A stretch of DNA of 64,000 nt, from the NCBI GenBank assembly GCA_963662175.1, contig OY759226.1, positions 22,546,946 through 22,610,945 of the forward strand, given 5' to 3'. Within the stretch, counting starts at the first letter, position 1. The number at the start of each line of letters is the position of its first letter. Both the position numbers and the translations under genes were made by a program. Of the stretch, positions 45,501 through 57,500 are shown piece by piece. The DNA comes from Aradus depressus (lineage: Eukaryota > Arthropoda > Insecta > Hemiptera > Aradidae). The notes beneath the pieces were generated by a model. The model did no database searches, was not told where the DNA came from, and was given only the letters and a program-made list of their open reading frames with translations.

Positions 45501-48500
45501 GCTAATTTCGGTAGGCGCAGATTAACAATAATAAAGGTCGAGATTGCTGTATAATGAATAGAAAGACTATCTATGAAGATAATTTTGTTTTATTATTTAG
45601 ATAAGAGGTTTGTGAAGTGCAAAAAATGAAATAGTTCGATAATTTGGGAGCTATTATTGGATAGAATTTCGGAAATATCCACCGCAATGTTGAAATTCTC
45701 ACGATGGCTATGCAATCATTTAGAATTTGTCTGACAGACAGTCCGACCCCGCAGGACTGACACAGAGGGGGTTCCTGAACCACAAGATATCCATGGGTCA
45801 GCCTGGTCTGTCCTATAAGTAACCGAGTCAAAATTACTTCTTTCCTTTTTTTCTCTTATTGAGGTGGAGTGGAGCTTTTGATGATCCTTAGCTTATTATC
45901 GGTCATACCGAGCCTTCGAATCTGCCATTTGATCCTGACTTTTTCCTTGATGTAGGCAACGAACTCACGGATGTGGTTAGTCCTTCTAGTACGGCCCGCC
46001 TGTCGAACTTATCTGCTGACTCAATACCTACAATGCCCTGGGATCCAGAGGAAAGTAACTCTGGTTTCTTCTTAATGATCCTAGGGCCATCAGAATGTTT
46101 TGGACAAAGATATGTTCTGAGTACTAATTCCCCATGGCCAATAGAGCCGACAGGGAGTCACTACAGACTGTCAGTTGGCTTCCATTGCTACTTATTTCGC
46201 TGTGACGTTGCTACACATTGAAGGAAGGACAAATAGGTAAAACCAGGATTTAACACGGTCTTTTAAGGGCCTCGAATTCTGTTCCTTTTGTGATTAATAG
46301 AGTCGACAGTATCTTTTCAATGTAGAAGGAATTCGAGGTTCTGTCGTGTAAATTAAAACTCAATATTTGGCCAAAGTTTCGGAAACTATTTATTTCCTTC
46401 TTCAGGGCCTGCAGAATACAACAAACAAATTAGTTATTATGGACAATGATATAACTAGATACTTAATAATAATGCTAAAAAGAGATGGAAACAATTTTTA
46501 TAAATAGGTGAAAGAGATAAAAAAAAATTTTAAATATAAATAAATAATAAAAAATAAATAAATTTTTTTTGAAAGTAGTAATAAAATAACCTATATGTAT
46601 ATATAGGTTATTTTATTACTACTTTAAAAAAAAAAGTATTTATTTTTATTATTTATTTATAGATTTTTTTAAAAATTTCTCTTTAATTTATTTATAAAAA
46701 TTGTTTCCATCTCTTTCTAACATTATTTTAAGTATCTAGTTATATCAGTGTCCATAATGACTATTTTTTTTCTTTTAGTCTAGGCCCTGAAGAAGGAAAT
46801 AAATAGTTTCCGAAACGTTGGCCAAATATTGAGTTTTCATTTACACGACAGAACCTCGAATTCCTTCTTCGAGCGGATATTTCAAATATTAACTGTACAG
46901 AAAGGATAGGAAAACCCCGTAGGGGCTGAAAAAGGATACCTACCTACCGTTTGGATTGTAAACTACCTAGTTGAACTTCAATTTAGTATTTATTAAGTCG
47001 TGGCTGAAGATGGTAGCAATACCGAAAGTACTCCCATATTATTTGTGAAATAGACAATATTTTTTAAAAAAACATACGTTTTATTTATTTTTATCAAGTG
47101 TTTCACAATATCTCTGCAAAAATGTTAAATATGTTTAGGTTTTATGACTCATGCCCGGGCTTTAACTACGAGGTCATATCGCCTACTACCAGAGCGCTCT
47201 TTCGTCACTCTGGTGGACATGAGCCCGACTCTACTGTGGGAGTCCTAAATTTTGCCTACCCTAAATTTTTTATTCATCTAGGGTAGGGGTCTTTAACGAG
47301 TACCTGACATCGTACAGGCTCGGGACCATCGCTTAACGTCCCATCCGAAGGACGGCGTGCTTAAGTTTATTTTACCTCTCAGATAAAATAAACTAAGGGC
47401 CTCGGTCGGGCTACGAACCCACAACCTTGAGCTCAGAAGTCAAGCACGCATACCACTGAGCTACCGGCGCCCTCGAAAAATAAATATATTTAGAGTATTT
47501 TTGCTGCATAATATACGGTTTTTTACTACTTATTATAAGGAATATTTCGCAGTTTTTGACTGCATGGCCTCTAGTCACATCACCACAAAACTGATATTGG
47601 GAGTGCTTCCCGAAACGTCTTTAATTACTAGGTTTTAAAAACAGTAAATAGAAGAAATATAACTGTGTTAAATATATTATATACTTATATAAACTATAAT
47701 TGTTATACTAATGAATAAAAAACTTAAAAACAAGTCAAAAAATCCCACTTTATTTATATGAACACAATATATTTCACTCGTTAGAGCATTCTCAAGTGTA
47801 CAGACAGATACCTGCAGGGTTAAAGTGAGCAGGGTTAAAAGTGAGCAGGGTTAAAAAGTGAGCAGGGTTAAAAAGTGAGCAGGGTTAAAAAGTGAGCAGG
47901 GTTAAAAGTGAGCAGGGTTAAAAGTAAGCAGGGTTAAAAGTGAGCAGGGTTAAAAGTGAGCAGGGTTAAAAGTGAGCAGAGTTAAAAAGTGAGCAGGGTT
48001 AAAAGTGAGCAGGGTTAAAAAGTGAGCAGGGTTAAAAGTGAGCAGGGTTAAAAGTGAGCAGGGTTAAAAGTGAGCAGGGTTAAAAGTGAGCAGGGTTAAA
48101 AGTGAGCAGGGTTAAAAGTGAGCAGGGTTAAAAGTGAGCAGGGTTAAAAAGTGAGCAGGGTTAAAAGTAAGCAGGGTTAAAAGTGAGCAGGGTTAAAAAC
48201 CACTTGAGAATGCTATAACGAGTGAAATATATTGTGTTCATATAAATAAAGTGGGATTTTTTGACTTGTTTTTAAGTTTTTTATTCATTAGTATTTACAA
48301 TGAACTTCCACAAGATCTCTGGCGAAAACATCTCTAATACAATTGTTATTTTATTGAAGATAGTTCGATATTATAATAATTTTATATTTATGTTTAAAGG
48401 AAGTTCAGGTCAATACTAAATTAGTGCTTGAAACAATAACAGAGCGTGGTGTTTCTGAAGAAACGTTTTGCACTATTTTGGATTTGAACAATCTAAATAT

Positions 48501-51500
48501 CACATCAGAGTTGGACTTGATTGTTGTTGTAGAGTCTTGGGCAAAACGAAGTCTGCAGGAAAATGGTAAATCTTTGCTGTTTTATTTAACTTCCCCAAAT
48601 AGAGGATACTTAATCGAGCATTTGATCTGGGCTTTTATCGACTATAAACTTTAATTACACATTTTTTTTTATTTTTGAGCGTTAGCCGAGTTCTGTTCTG
48701 AGACATGGTCGAAAGCAAACTGAATGAAATCTTGCGAAATGTGAACAAAAAAGAAACAAGATATTTCCATAATTATTGGGATGTTTTGAAAACTTATTTG
48801 TTATTTTTTAATAATTTCCCTGAACTTCTCCCCAGCCGTGCCTCACTGTGTTCCAAGAAACCAAGAGCCTGCTATCCGCTTTCGGAAGGTAGATTTTTTG
48901 CACGGCTGTCCGTTGTCCGCTATCGAGAGGTAAACTAAGCATTGATTTGAGTGGTCTGCTGCAGGGACCAGATATTTTTTTCCGTTATAAGAGTTATTCG
49001 CTATCTAGAGGTGTCCATTAGAAGAGGTTTCACTGAAACAAATTTCATGTCTCAAATAAATAAATTCAAATATTAAACTGAATTTGAAAAACATTTTTAT
49101 ATAGAAACTAAAGATGAAATTAATATGAATGATTAACTTAATTTTTCCTTATATTTGTTATAGTGTCAGATGTAAAAGAAGTCAATATGGCTGACAAGAA
49201 CGAGAATGAAAATGACAGTTCAAATAAAGCAGCTGAGCACCAAAAAGGTATTTACTAACGTTATTTTAGGCAGCCATGGTGGCCATGCGGTCTAGAGGAT
49301 AGGGCTTTGGTCGCATCACCTTGGTTTGCGGGTTCGAATCCCGTCCGGGAGTGAGTTTTATTTCGTAGATGAAACTTCCTCCCGGGGCCATGGATGTTGT
49401 AAATAACTAGGTGTGCAATGCATTCTGCTGTTTGCAAAAACTGAGATGAGTCAGTCTAAATTTATTGAATCATACTGTTAATGTGGTCGGTTAACATACA
49501 AGTAGTGCATTTGAAATGGGGCATATGAACCGATTTGTGATCACTGGATGGAACCGAAGGGTTTTCAAAAACTTCAAAAACTCAGTTAATGTTTTAATAA
49601 TTATCAGTAACTTCTCACCTTGTATGTTCTTTATGAATATATTAATAATTTAAATAGATTTCAATTGAATTCAATGGATTTTTTCTAGCCTTTTTGTAGA
49701 CAACCAGCTGTTTTTGCCCAAAATTCTTTTTACTATGTGTTCTTTGTATGTTGAAGAATATTTTTATCGAAAAAAAGTCGAAGTTTGTACGTTAGAACAC
49801 TGAAAAAAACGGCTCAAAAAAAGTGGTGTCCGATGGTAAATCGAAAAGGGCTTCGCCCGGATTTTTACATTTGAAATCGAAAAATTCTATTTTGCGCGAG
49901 AATTTTGCTCTCAATTGATTTCAATGGGGATTTCGTTTTTCGGTGATTTTTCCTCCGTGGTAAGTTCGATTTCAGATTTTTTTTAGTGGTAAACCATCGT
50001 CACCGTGTCCACTACCATCGTGGCAAATTTCAATGTGATCGGTAAAAGGGTTTAGGAGGAGTACGAGTACAATGAAATACATGAGTCGTCTAAGAAAGAG
50101 CTTCGTAAACTCAGCTCAATTAGGTAAAACACCATTATAAGAGTCATGGCTAATATGCATCGTACATAAGGTCAAAAAAAAAAAAAAAGTCATTTTTTTT
50201 TTCTATTTTTTATAGTATCAGATGTAAAAGAAGTCAATATGGCTGACAAGAACGAGAATGAAGATGACAGTTCAAATAAAGCAGCTGAGCATCAAAAAAG
50301 TATACACTAACGTTATTATATTATTATAGTGATTTTTAGTTAATTATAATATTAAACTAAAAAAAAAAAGTCGGTGAACCACTGGTATTGCACTTCCCCA
50401 GATCAAATTAATTAACTTGTTGCTGTGTGGGCTAATAATCAACAGTTGACTATGACTTATTAAATTGTGTGTCGATAAATCAATACATTGACAATAATTA
50501 GGGTTTATGAATTGAGCCCCCTCCCCTTCACCCGATTCGGCTGAAAATCAATAGATGTCCAATGACCCATAAGAACGACATCTATTGATGTTCAGTCCAA
50601 TCTGTTAAATGGAATGGGGAGGATTAAGGGGGAGCCTTAATACTAAATAATAACTATCGATGTAGTGAATGTATCGACACAAAATTTAGTGTGAGGATTC
50701 AGAAGCCCCTAAGCAAGACAAATATTGAGTTTTAGCGCAAACAGTCGAATTTCATGTTTTATACTAAAACTTTAATAATTTTTTTTTTTTTTTTTTTCCG
50801 GGGATCGATCACATCACCCTATTATGTCGTCGGGGAATGGATAACCTTCTCCGGTTTATCAATTTACAATATACATGTTGCTGTGGACCGGCTCGATGGC
50901 TGCGGTCCATGGTTTTCGGCGCTTTACGCCGAGTGAACTCGGGATCTGTCGGGGGTTCATTTCAGCCTGCGTCCCTGAGCCGGGGGCAGCCGCTTCTAGT
51001 TAGAAGGATTTCTTGATTCTCCGCCAGTAGGAGACGAACCGGCCAAAAGTCCCGTCAGGTCCTGTCCAAGGTACGATCGTGTCCGGCGGATCAGCGCCGC
51101 CCTGGGCCCTTCGTATAACGGGCATTCGAAAAGAAGAGCTTGGCGCTGAAGTCGCCATGACCTGATAGCACCTGTGACAACCCATGGTCTGGTTATACCC
51201 TTGAGTCAAGGCGCGTCTGGACGCTCGAGAAGTAGGCGAAGGTTGTTCGACCATCCGTCGAACGCCATCTTTCCACGATCCATTCCTAGACAATGCCCCT
51301 CAGGCGCTCTGGTAAAACTCTAATAACTGCCGTTGTAATGAATGTATCGACACAAAATTCAGTATGAGGATTTAGAAACCCCTGAACACTCTACTCAACT
51401 ACCGATTGTTAGCCCAAGCGGTGGACTAATTTTGGCGGAGTAGCGAAAAGTTAATTGATTAATTCGTTCTGGAGATGTACATTACCGATGATTCACCAAC

Positions 51501-54500
51501 GACTTTTTATTTTTCTTTACCAAGACTAGGAATAACAGTTATTTCTGTTACTTCTTATTATCTCTGATACATATTTTGTTTTTATTTTTCTTTACCAAGA
51601 CTAGGAAACTAGGAATAACAGTTATTTCTGTTACTTCTTATTATCTCTGATACATATTTTTTTTTTATTTTTTTTTACCAAGACTAGGAAACTAGGAATA
51701 AGCGTTATTTCTCTTACTTCTTATCTCTGATACATATTTTGTTTTTATTTTTCTTTACCAAGACTAGGAAACTAGGAAAAACCGTTATTTCTGTTACTTC
51801 TTATCTCTGATACATATTTTGTTTTTATTTTTCTTTACCAAGACTAGGAAACTAGGAATAACAGTTATTTCTGTTACTTCTTATTATCTCTGATATATAT
51901 TTTGTTTTTGTTTTTCTTTACCAAGACTAGGAAACTAGGAATAACCGTTATTTCTGTTACTTCTTATTATCTCTAATACATATTTTGTTTTTGTTTTTCT
52001 TTATCTAGACTAGGAAACTAGGAATAACAGTTATTTCTGTTACTTCTTATTATCTCTGATACATATTTTGTTTTTGTTTTTCTTTACCAAGACTAGGAAA
52101 CTAGGAATAACCGTTATTTCTGTTACTTCTTATTATCTCTGATACATATTTTGTTTTTATAATACGATTTCAGAAAACTATTCTTCACGTTCACCTAGGA
52201 AAGTGTCAGACAAACTGGTCAGAAAGTTGAGATATCTAACACTGAAATCAGATGAATTTATTAGCGCTGATCTTGTCAATTCTGAACTGCTGTGTGATGA
52301 AGAAAAATTGGCGATTGTTTTAAGATTGATGAAAACTGATTTTGAACCAATGAATAACGGATTATGTGAAACAACGTCTGCAAGAAAACCCTACAAAGCC
52401 AAATCATTGTCAGTGTTAGATATACAAGTCAGTAGTAATATCTATAATTATTTATTTATTTTTTGCTTTATTTAGCTCTAGGTGAGGGGGGGGGGGGGGG
52501 GGGAGACTCAATTATCATTTTTGAAATTATGGGGGTCGAAGAACATGAAATTCCTATAAAAAATTAACATAGAATTTCAGACAGATTTTGATTACATAAC
52601 TTCCCCTACAGGTTAGGTTTTATGACTCATGCCCGGGCTTTAACTACGAGGTCATATCGCCTACTACCAGAGCGCTCTTTCATCACTCTGGCGGACATGA
52701 GTCCGACTCTACTGTGGGACCTAAATTTTGCCTACTCTAAATTTTTATTCAACTTGGGTAAGGGTCTATCTATTGTGTCAGTATTTAGCCCTATTTCTGA
52801 AATGTATTGTTTGACCCTTTTTAAATGGTCTTCCCAGTTTGCTTTACATAAACTAAATTGCAAGAATTACATTCTTGAATTGATGATAGAATTTATCGAC
52901 ATAAAATTTAGTATGAGGATGCCCCAGCCACTATGTAAGTCAAATATTGGTTTTTGGAGGGAGAGCAAAAACGTAATTGCTTAAATCTTACTGGGGAACA
53001 TAGCCGGTGATTCACTCAATACTCTATTTAGAAGTATCGCTAGAATTTACAAACTGTTCCAAGTTTACATTTAACAATAAATAAGTAAAGATACAAAATA
53101 ATGAAATGCTATCATTGTTAAAAAGACAGAAATATATAAAAATTATTTAAAATATATTAATAAATCTATGGTCACAGGGAAAAGTTGTTAAGTCGTAAAA
53201 TGGCCAAAATGAGTTAAGTGTACTGTGATCATCTCTCAAGCCATCTGCGCACTGTGAAGAAGTTGGGAGCTCAGAACTCTAATACTTTCAAAATTATAAA
53301 CATGTGGGTTTCTTGGTATCTCGTAAAATCGTGTTCATGTTCTCGATTAAATCGACTTAATATATTTTTTTGATAATTCACGAGATAACTACATTTAACC
53401 ATTTATTCACTACGGTTGACTATTCCAAGTGAAGAGGGTGTTTTCGGTTAAATCAACTTAAGAGGCGCAACGCGAGCAACGAGCCGAACATTAGTCAATG
53501 CGCATGCCTGGGGAATAGTGCGCAGGCGCTCGACGAACAAGGCAGGCTCGGGGTCTGCTCCACCTGTTGTCGGTTTTTTTGACGAACCATCAAAGGAATG
53601 TTCGGCTCGGGCTGCGGTGTGTGTGGACTTACCAAGCCGAACCGTCCCGACTTGACCCGAGCACTGTTGTTTATAACCAATATTATAACCTTCTCAAATA
53701 TTTAGGTTTTTGGAAGTGCACGTTCTTTTATTTTTTTAATTAAATATATATTTAAATATTATTCAATAAATTATATTTTATTATGGCTTTTGAAGACTGG
53801 TCTCACATTCAGTTTGCTCAGGCTATGAGACAGTACCCAGTCATATGGGATTTAAAACACAAATTACATTTTAATAAAATAAAGAGATTGGATACTTGGG
53901 AGGAATTATTCAAACACTTTTCCTAAAAAAGTGTTCATTTTAAACAATTTACATGTAAAAATAAATTACGTATCATAATAAATTCGTATCCGTATTAATT
54001 GTACTACAAATATGTAAATTAATTACGTAAGTAGCTACCTACCTTGAGCATTTTCTGATTGAAGATTTTGAATAGTAATAAAATGATATACAAATAAACG
54101 TAAATTTGTTATCTGCAGATTAACTTGTGCAGGTTATGTTCGTTAGTATGGTTGTGGAGCATCCAAATGCTCGGCTCGTCTCTGTTCGGCTTGGAGTGTG
54201 TTCGTTGAAAACTGAAAACGAGCCGAACAGTGCTCGGTTCGTTGCTCGCATGTCTGTACTAGCCTTCAAGGCGGGTATTACACTATAGAAGTTCTTTGAC
54301 AAAGATCTTTTATAAAAGAACTTTTAAGATAAATGTGATAGTATAATAGCTCGTTTTATAAAATTTGTCTTTTATAAAAGTTCTTTTATCATAGTTTGCA
54401 TTCTCATCCAATATTTGATAAATGTTGTCTCTCCCACTCCTGCTGTTTCCTTTCTTCACGTTGTACGCGTGCCGCGCGTGCGCATATCTCCCTCCTGAGG

Positions 54501-57500
54501 TATGCGACTACTGTATTGAAGGCTTGAGTAGATCTCTCCTGTGGCAAGAAATCGCAGAGAACCATAATAATAAGGCCAGTCGTCCACTGGGACCGGAAAG
54601 TTGCGAAAAGTAACGAAATCAGTTCGTCAGAATTCGGCCGAAAATGCACGAACGATCCAAACATGTGACAAGGTGGGGGACCGCGTCCACTAGACCCGTA
54701 TCGTTCATCAGTTTTCGGCCGAACAGGTGCGATGTGCGAAGTGATCCCATTCTGCTGGGATTTTACGGACGAACAGGTGCGAACGAGCTAAAAAAACATG
54801 GACTGTGAAAAGTTAATTTTGCTTGTGCAAGAAAGAAAATACCTGTGGGACCAAAGGGAAAGCAATTATCACATGCCGAATGTACAAAAAAATTGTGGAG
54901 GGAAGTTTCAACTGAAATGAAATTACCAGGTAGGAACGTTATTATTTATTACACAACATTACAATTTTTATTATTTTCGTTTCTCATTTTTATTGTTTTT
55001 TATGAATTCGTTCCTCATTCATTTTTATCTATTATTTTATTTAAAAAAATACAGTTTGTGTAAAATAAAAGTACAGTGATTTTTGCTTTCTTACTGAATT
55101 TTTCGAGTCTTGAGTAGATGTTGTCAAGAATGTATTGAAAAGTGTCCTTTTCCATTCGAAAATAGGAGAAGTGGTGATTAGAAGGTCACGCCACAAATGA
55201 GAAAATTCGCCAAACTCTTCTCTTTTTTCGAAAATGGGATTCACCCACATTTCCCGTCTACGTCTATATCGCCTTCGTCGATAAATCAAAGGTGATAATT
55301 CCAACGCTAAAAATTCGTCGTCAGAATCATCGGAAAAACCGTTCCGAAGAGCCATCCCGTCTACGCATTCGGACGTACTGAGTGGATCAATGGACGATCG
55401 GCATTCGCACGAACGGCTTCGCCCGATTTCGTTGCTTCGCAGTTCGCAACTTTCCGGTCCCAGTGGACGACTAGGCTAAGTCGTTCCTCAGGGGGTATTG
55501 GGTTACGCAAATGTGTCATTTCCCGAGATATTATTGGTCCCACCTTCAGAAGCAAGTAGTCGAAGGTTTTTTTATTCATCCTCAAATAGTTGAAGTAACT
55601 TTTTGTATCTTCCATGGACAGTTCTTTCAGTAAATTCTGATGGATGCTCATAAACTCGCGCCGCGCAATCCAAGGTCTTACCCACAAACGTTTCTTTTCA
55701 TTCTTATGTTTATTTTTTTCCGCCACAGCTATTGCTATTGCAGCAGCCGCAAAACCTGCGGCAATTGGTATTAAAAAGATCATCCATTTTTGCGACACAA
55801 TAGTCATTTGCACACAACTTACTAGTACTGTCTTGAAACAAAAAACTAAGATTTATAAAATATTTTACATAGTGTAATATTAAATTTTGTAGTCATAAAA
55901 GAAATTAAAAAAAAAAATTCGATCCAACTTTTATAAAAGATCTTTGTCAAAGAACTTTTATAGTGTAATACCGCCTTAGAGAGGCATCATTCACGATTAT
56001 TTCAAAAAGTATGGTTAATAATTAGGTAAGTGATGGGGAATGATTAGGTAACTAAGGGAAAATCCAAGAAAGGATTAACAATATTCATTTTCATTCACTC
56101 CTATAGATTTAGAAGGTATATGATTTATAATGATGCAAACTTAATTTATTTATTCCAAAAACTGGATTTACACGATTAATGCAAAAGTTAAAAAGTGCTG
56201 CCCTGAAAAGTTACGAATTTATTCCCTGTGACCACAGAAATAATGTGAAGAATTGGAGGGTCCGAAATATCCATGTGAAGATTCGGGCCCATACATCCTA
56301 TTTCTGAACTTGGAATTGATTTTCTGGGAAGCTGCATATATATATACCTATAATGTATATATATATATATATATATTTATATTTTTAATAAAAGTTTTGT
56401 TATATTTTCAGGAATTAAGTGAAGCAAGATGCGATGGCAGTGAATGGCTTACCTCAGTTTTCAAAACCAAATCAATGATCGACCTCCTAGGTGTTGAGGT
56501 GTGTATCATACAAACATTTTAATTTTAGTAAAGGATATCATTTTTTATTGTAAATATCTTTGCTCGCACTCCATAAAAAATGCCATAGTGTAGTTAGTTA
56601 TTGTGACTCATGCCCGGGCTTTAACTACGATGTTATAATGCCGACTCTTGTCGGGGTACAGGCTCGGGACCGTCACTTAACTTTCCGGAGTACAGGCTCG
56701 GGACCATCACTTAACTTTCCGGGGTACAGGCTCGGGCCATCACTTAACTTTCCGGGGTACAGGCTCGGGATCATCACTTAACTTTCCGGGGTACAGGCTC
56801 GAGACCATCACTTAACTTTCCGGGGTACAGGCTCGGGACCATCACTTAACTTTCCACGAATGACAGCGTGCTCAGGGTTTTTTAAACTCTCAGTTAAAAA
56901 ACCAAAGGGCCTATCTTTTTTGAAGGTTACTTTGATTCCTTCTCTGTTTTTCACTATACAAAGTATAGGGGAAGTTATGTAACCGGTCAAAAATTCGATG
57001 CGGAGTTTTCAACCAAATTTCATGTTTTACGTCCTCTAGATTCCAAATATGAAAAAAAAAATGTGTATGTCTGTGAACACGATAACACCCCATAGAATGA
57101 ATACATCGACATGAAATTTTATATTTGAATCCAGAACCCTCTAACGACGACACCTATAGTTTTTCAGCCAAATCGGCCAAAGGGAAGAGATTAGGGAGAG
57201 ACAACTCAAAAACTCTAATAACATCCGTTGTAATGAATGTATCGACATAAAATTTCATATTTAAAGTCAAAACCCAATGAGGACATAACCTGTCAAATTT
57301 CAGTGATATCGGCTGAAGCGAATGGGGGGTTCAGGGGAGATACTCAATTCAAAAACCCTAATAACTGCCGTTGTAATGAAATTATCGACACAAAATTTAA
57401 TATGAGGATTTAGAAACCTCTATGTAAATCGGGTGCGAAAAGATAATTGATTAATTCGTTCTGGGGAAGTACATTGTCTGTGATTCAACGACATTTTATG

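Larger units (their letters stand above)
54574..55477. mobile_element. PIF/Harbinger element nested inside the outer Harbinger transposase
   Basis: Its ends read GGCCAGTCGTCCACTGGGAC and, on the right, CCCAGTGGACGACTAGGC; the inverted repeats continue through CGGAAAGTTGCGAA. TAA stands on both sides, the expected 3-bp duplication. In 0.9 kb it keeps a MADF start on the plus strand (54798-54929) and a transposase N-terminal fragment on the minus strand (55041-55355). Confidence 0.8.
54270..55975 (-). mobile_element. PIF/Harbinger element (outer)
   Basis: The terminal repeats GGCG(G)GTATTACACTATA and its complement (end at 55975) extend about 45 bp through GTTCTTTGACAAAGATCTTT. The minus strand carries a transposase interrupted by a second element at 54574-55477. 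The outer target duplication is unclear. Confidence 0.7.

Noticed and set aside
49270..49350. Functional tRNA gene in BTB intron 5
   Set aside because: Box B is good, but the D-arm and acceptor stem do not fold into a proper cloverleaf and a SINE-like body follows.
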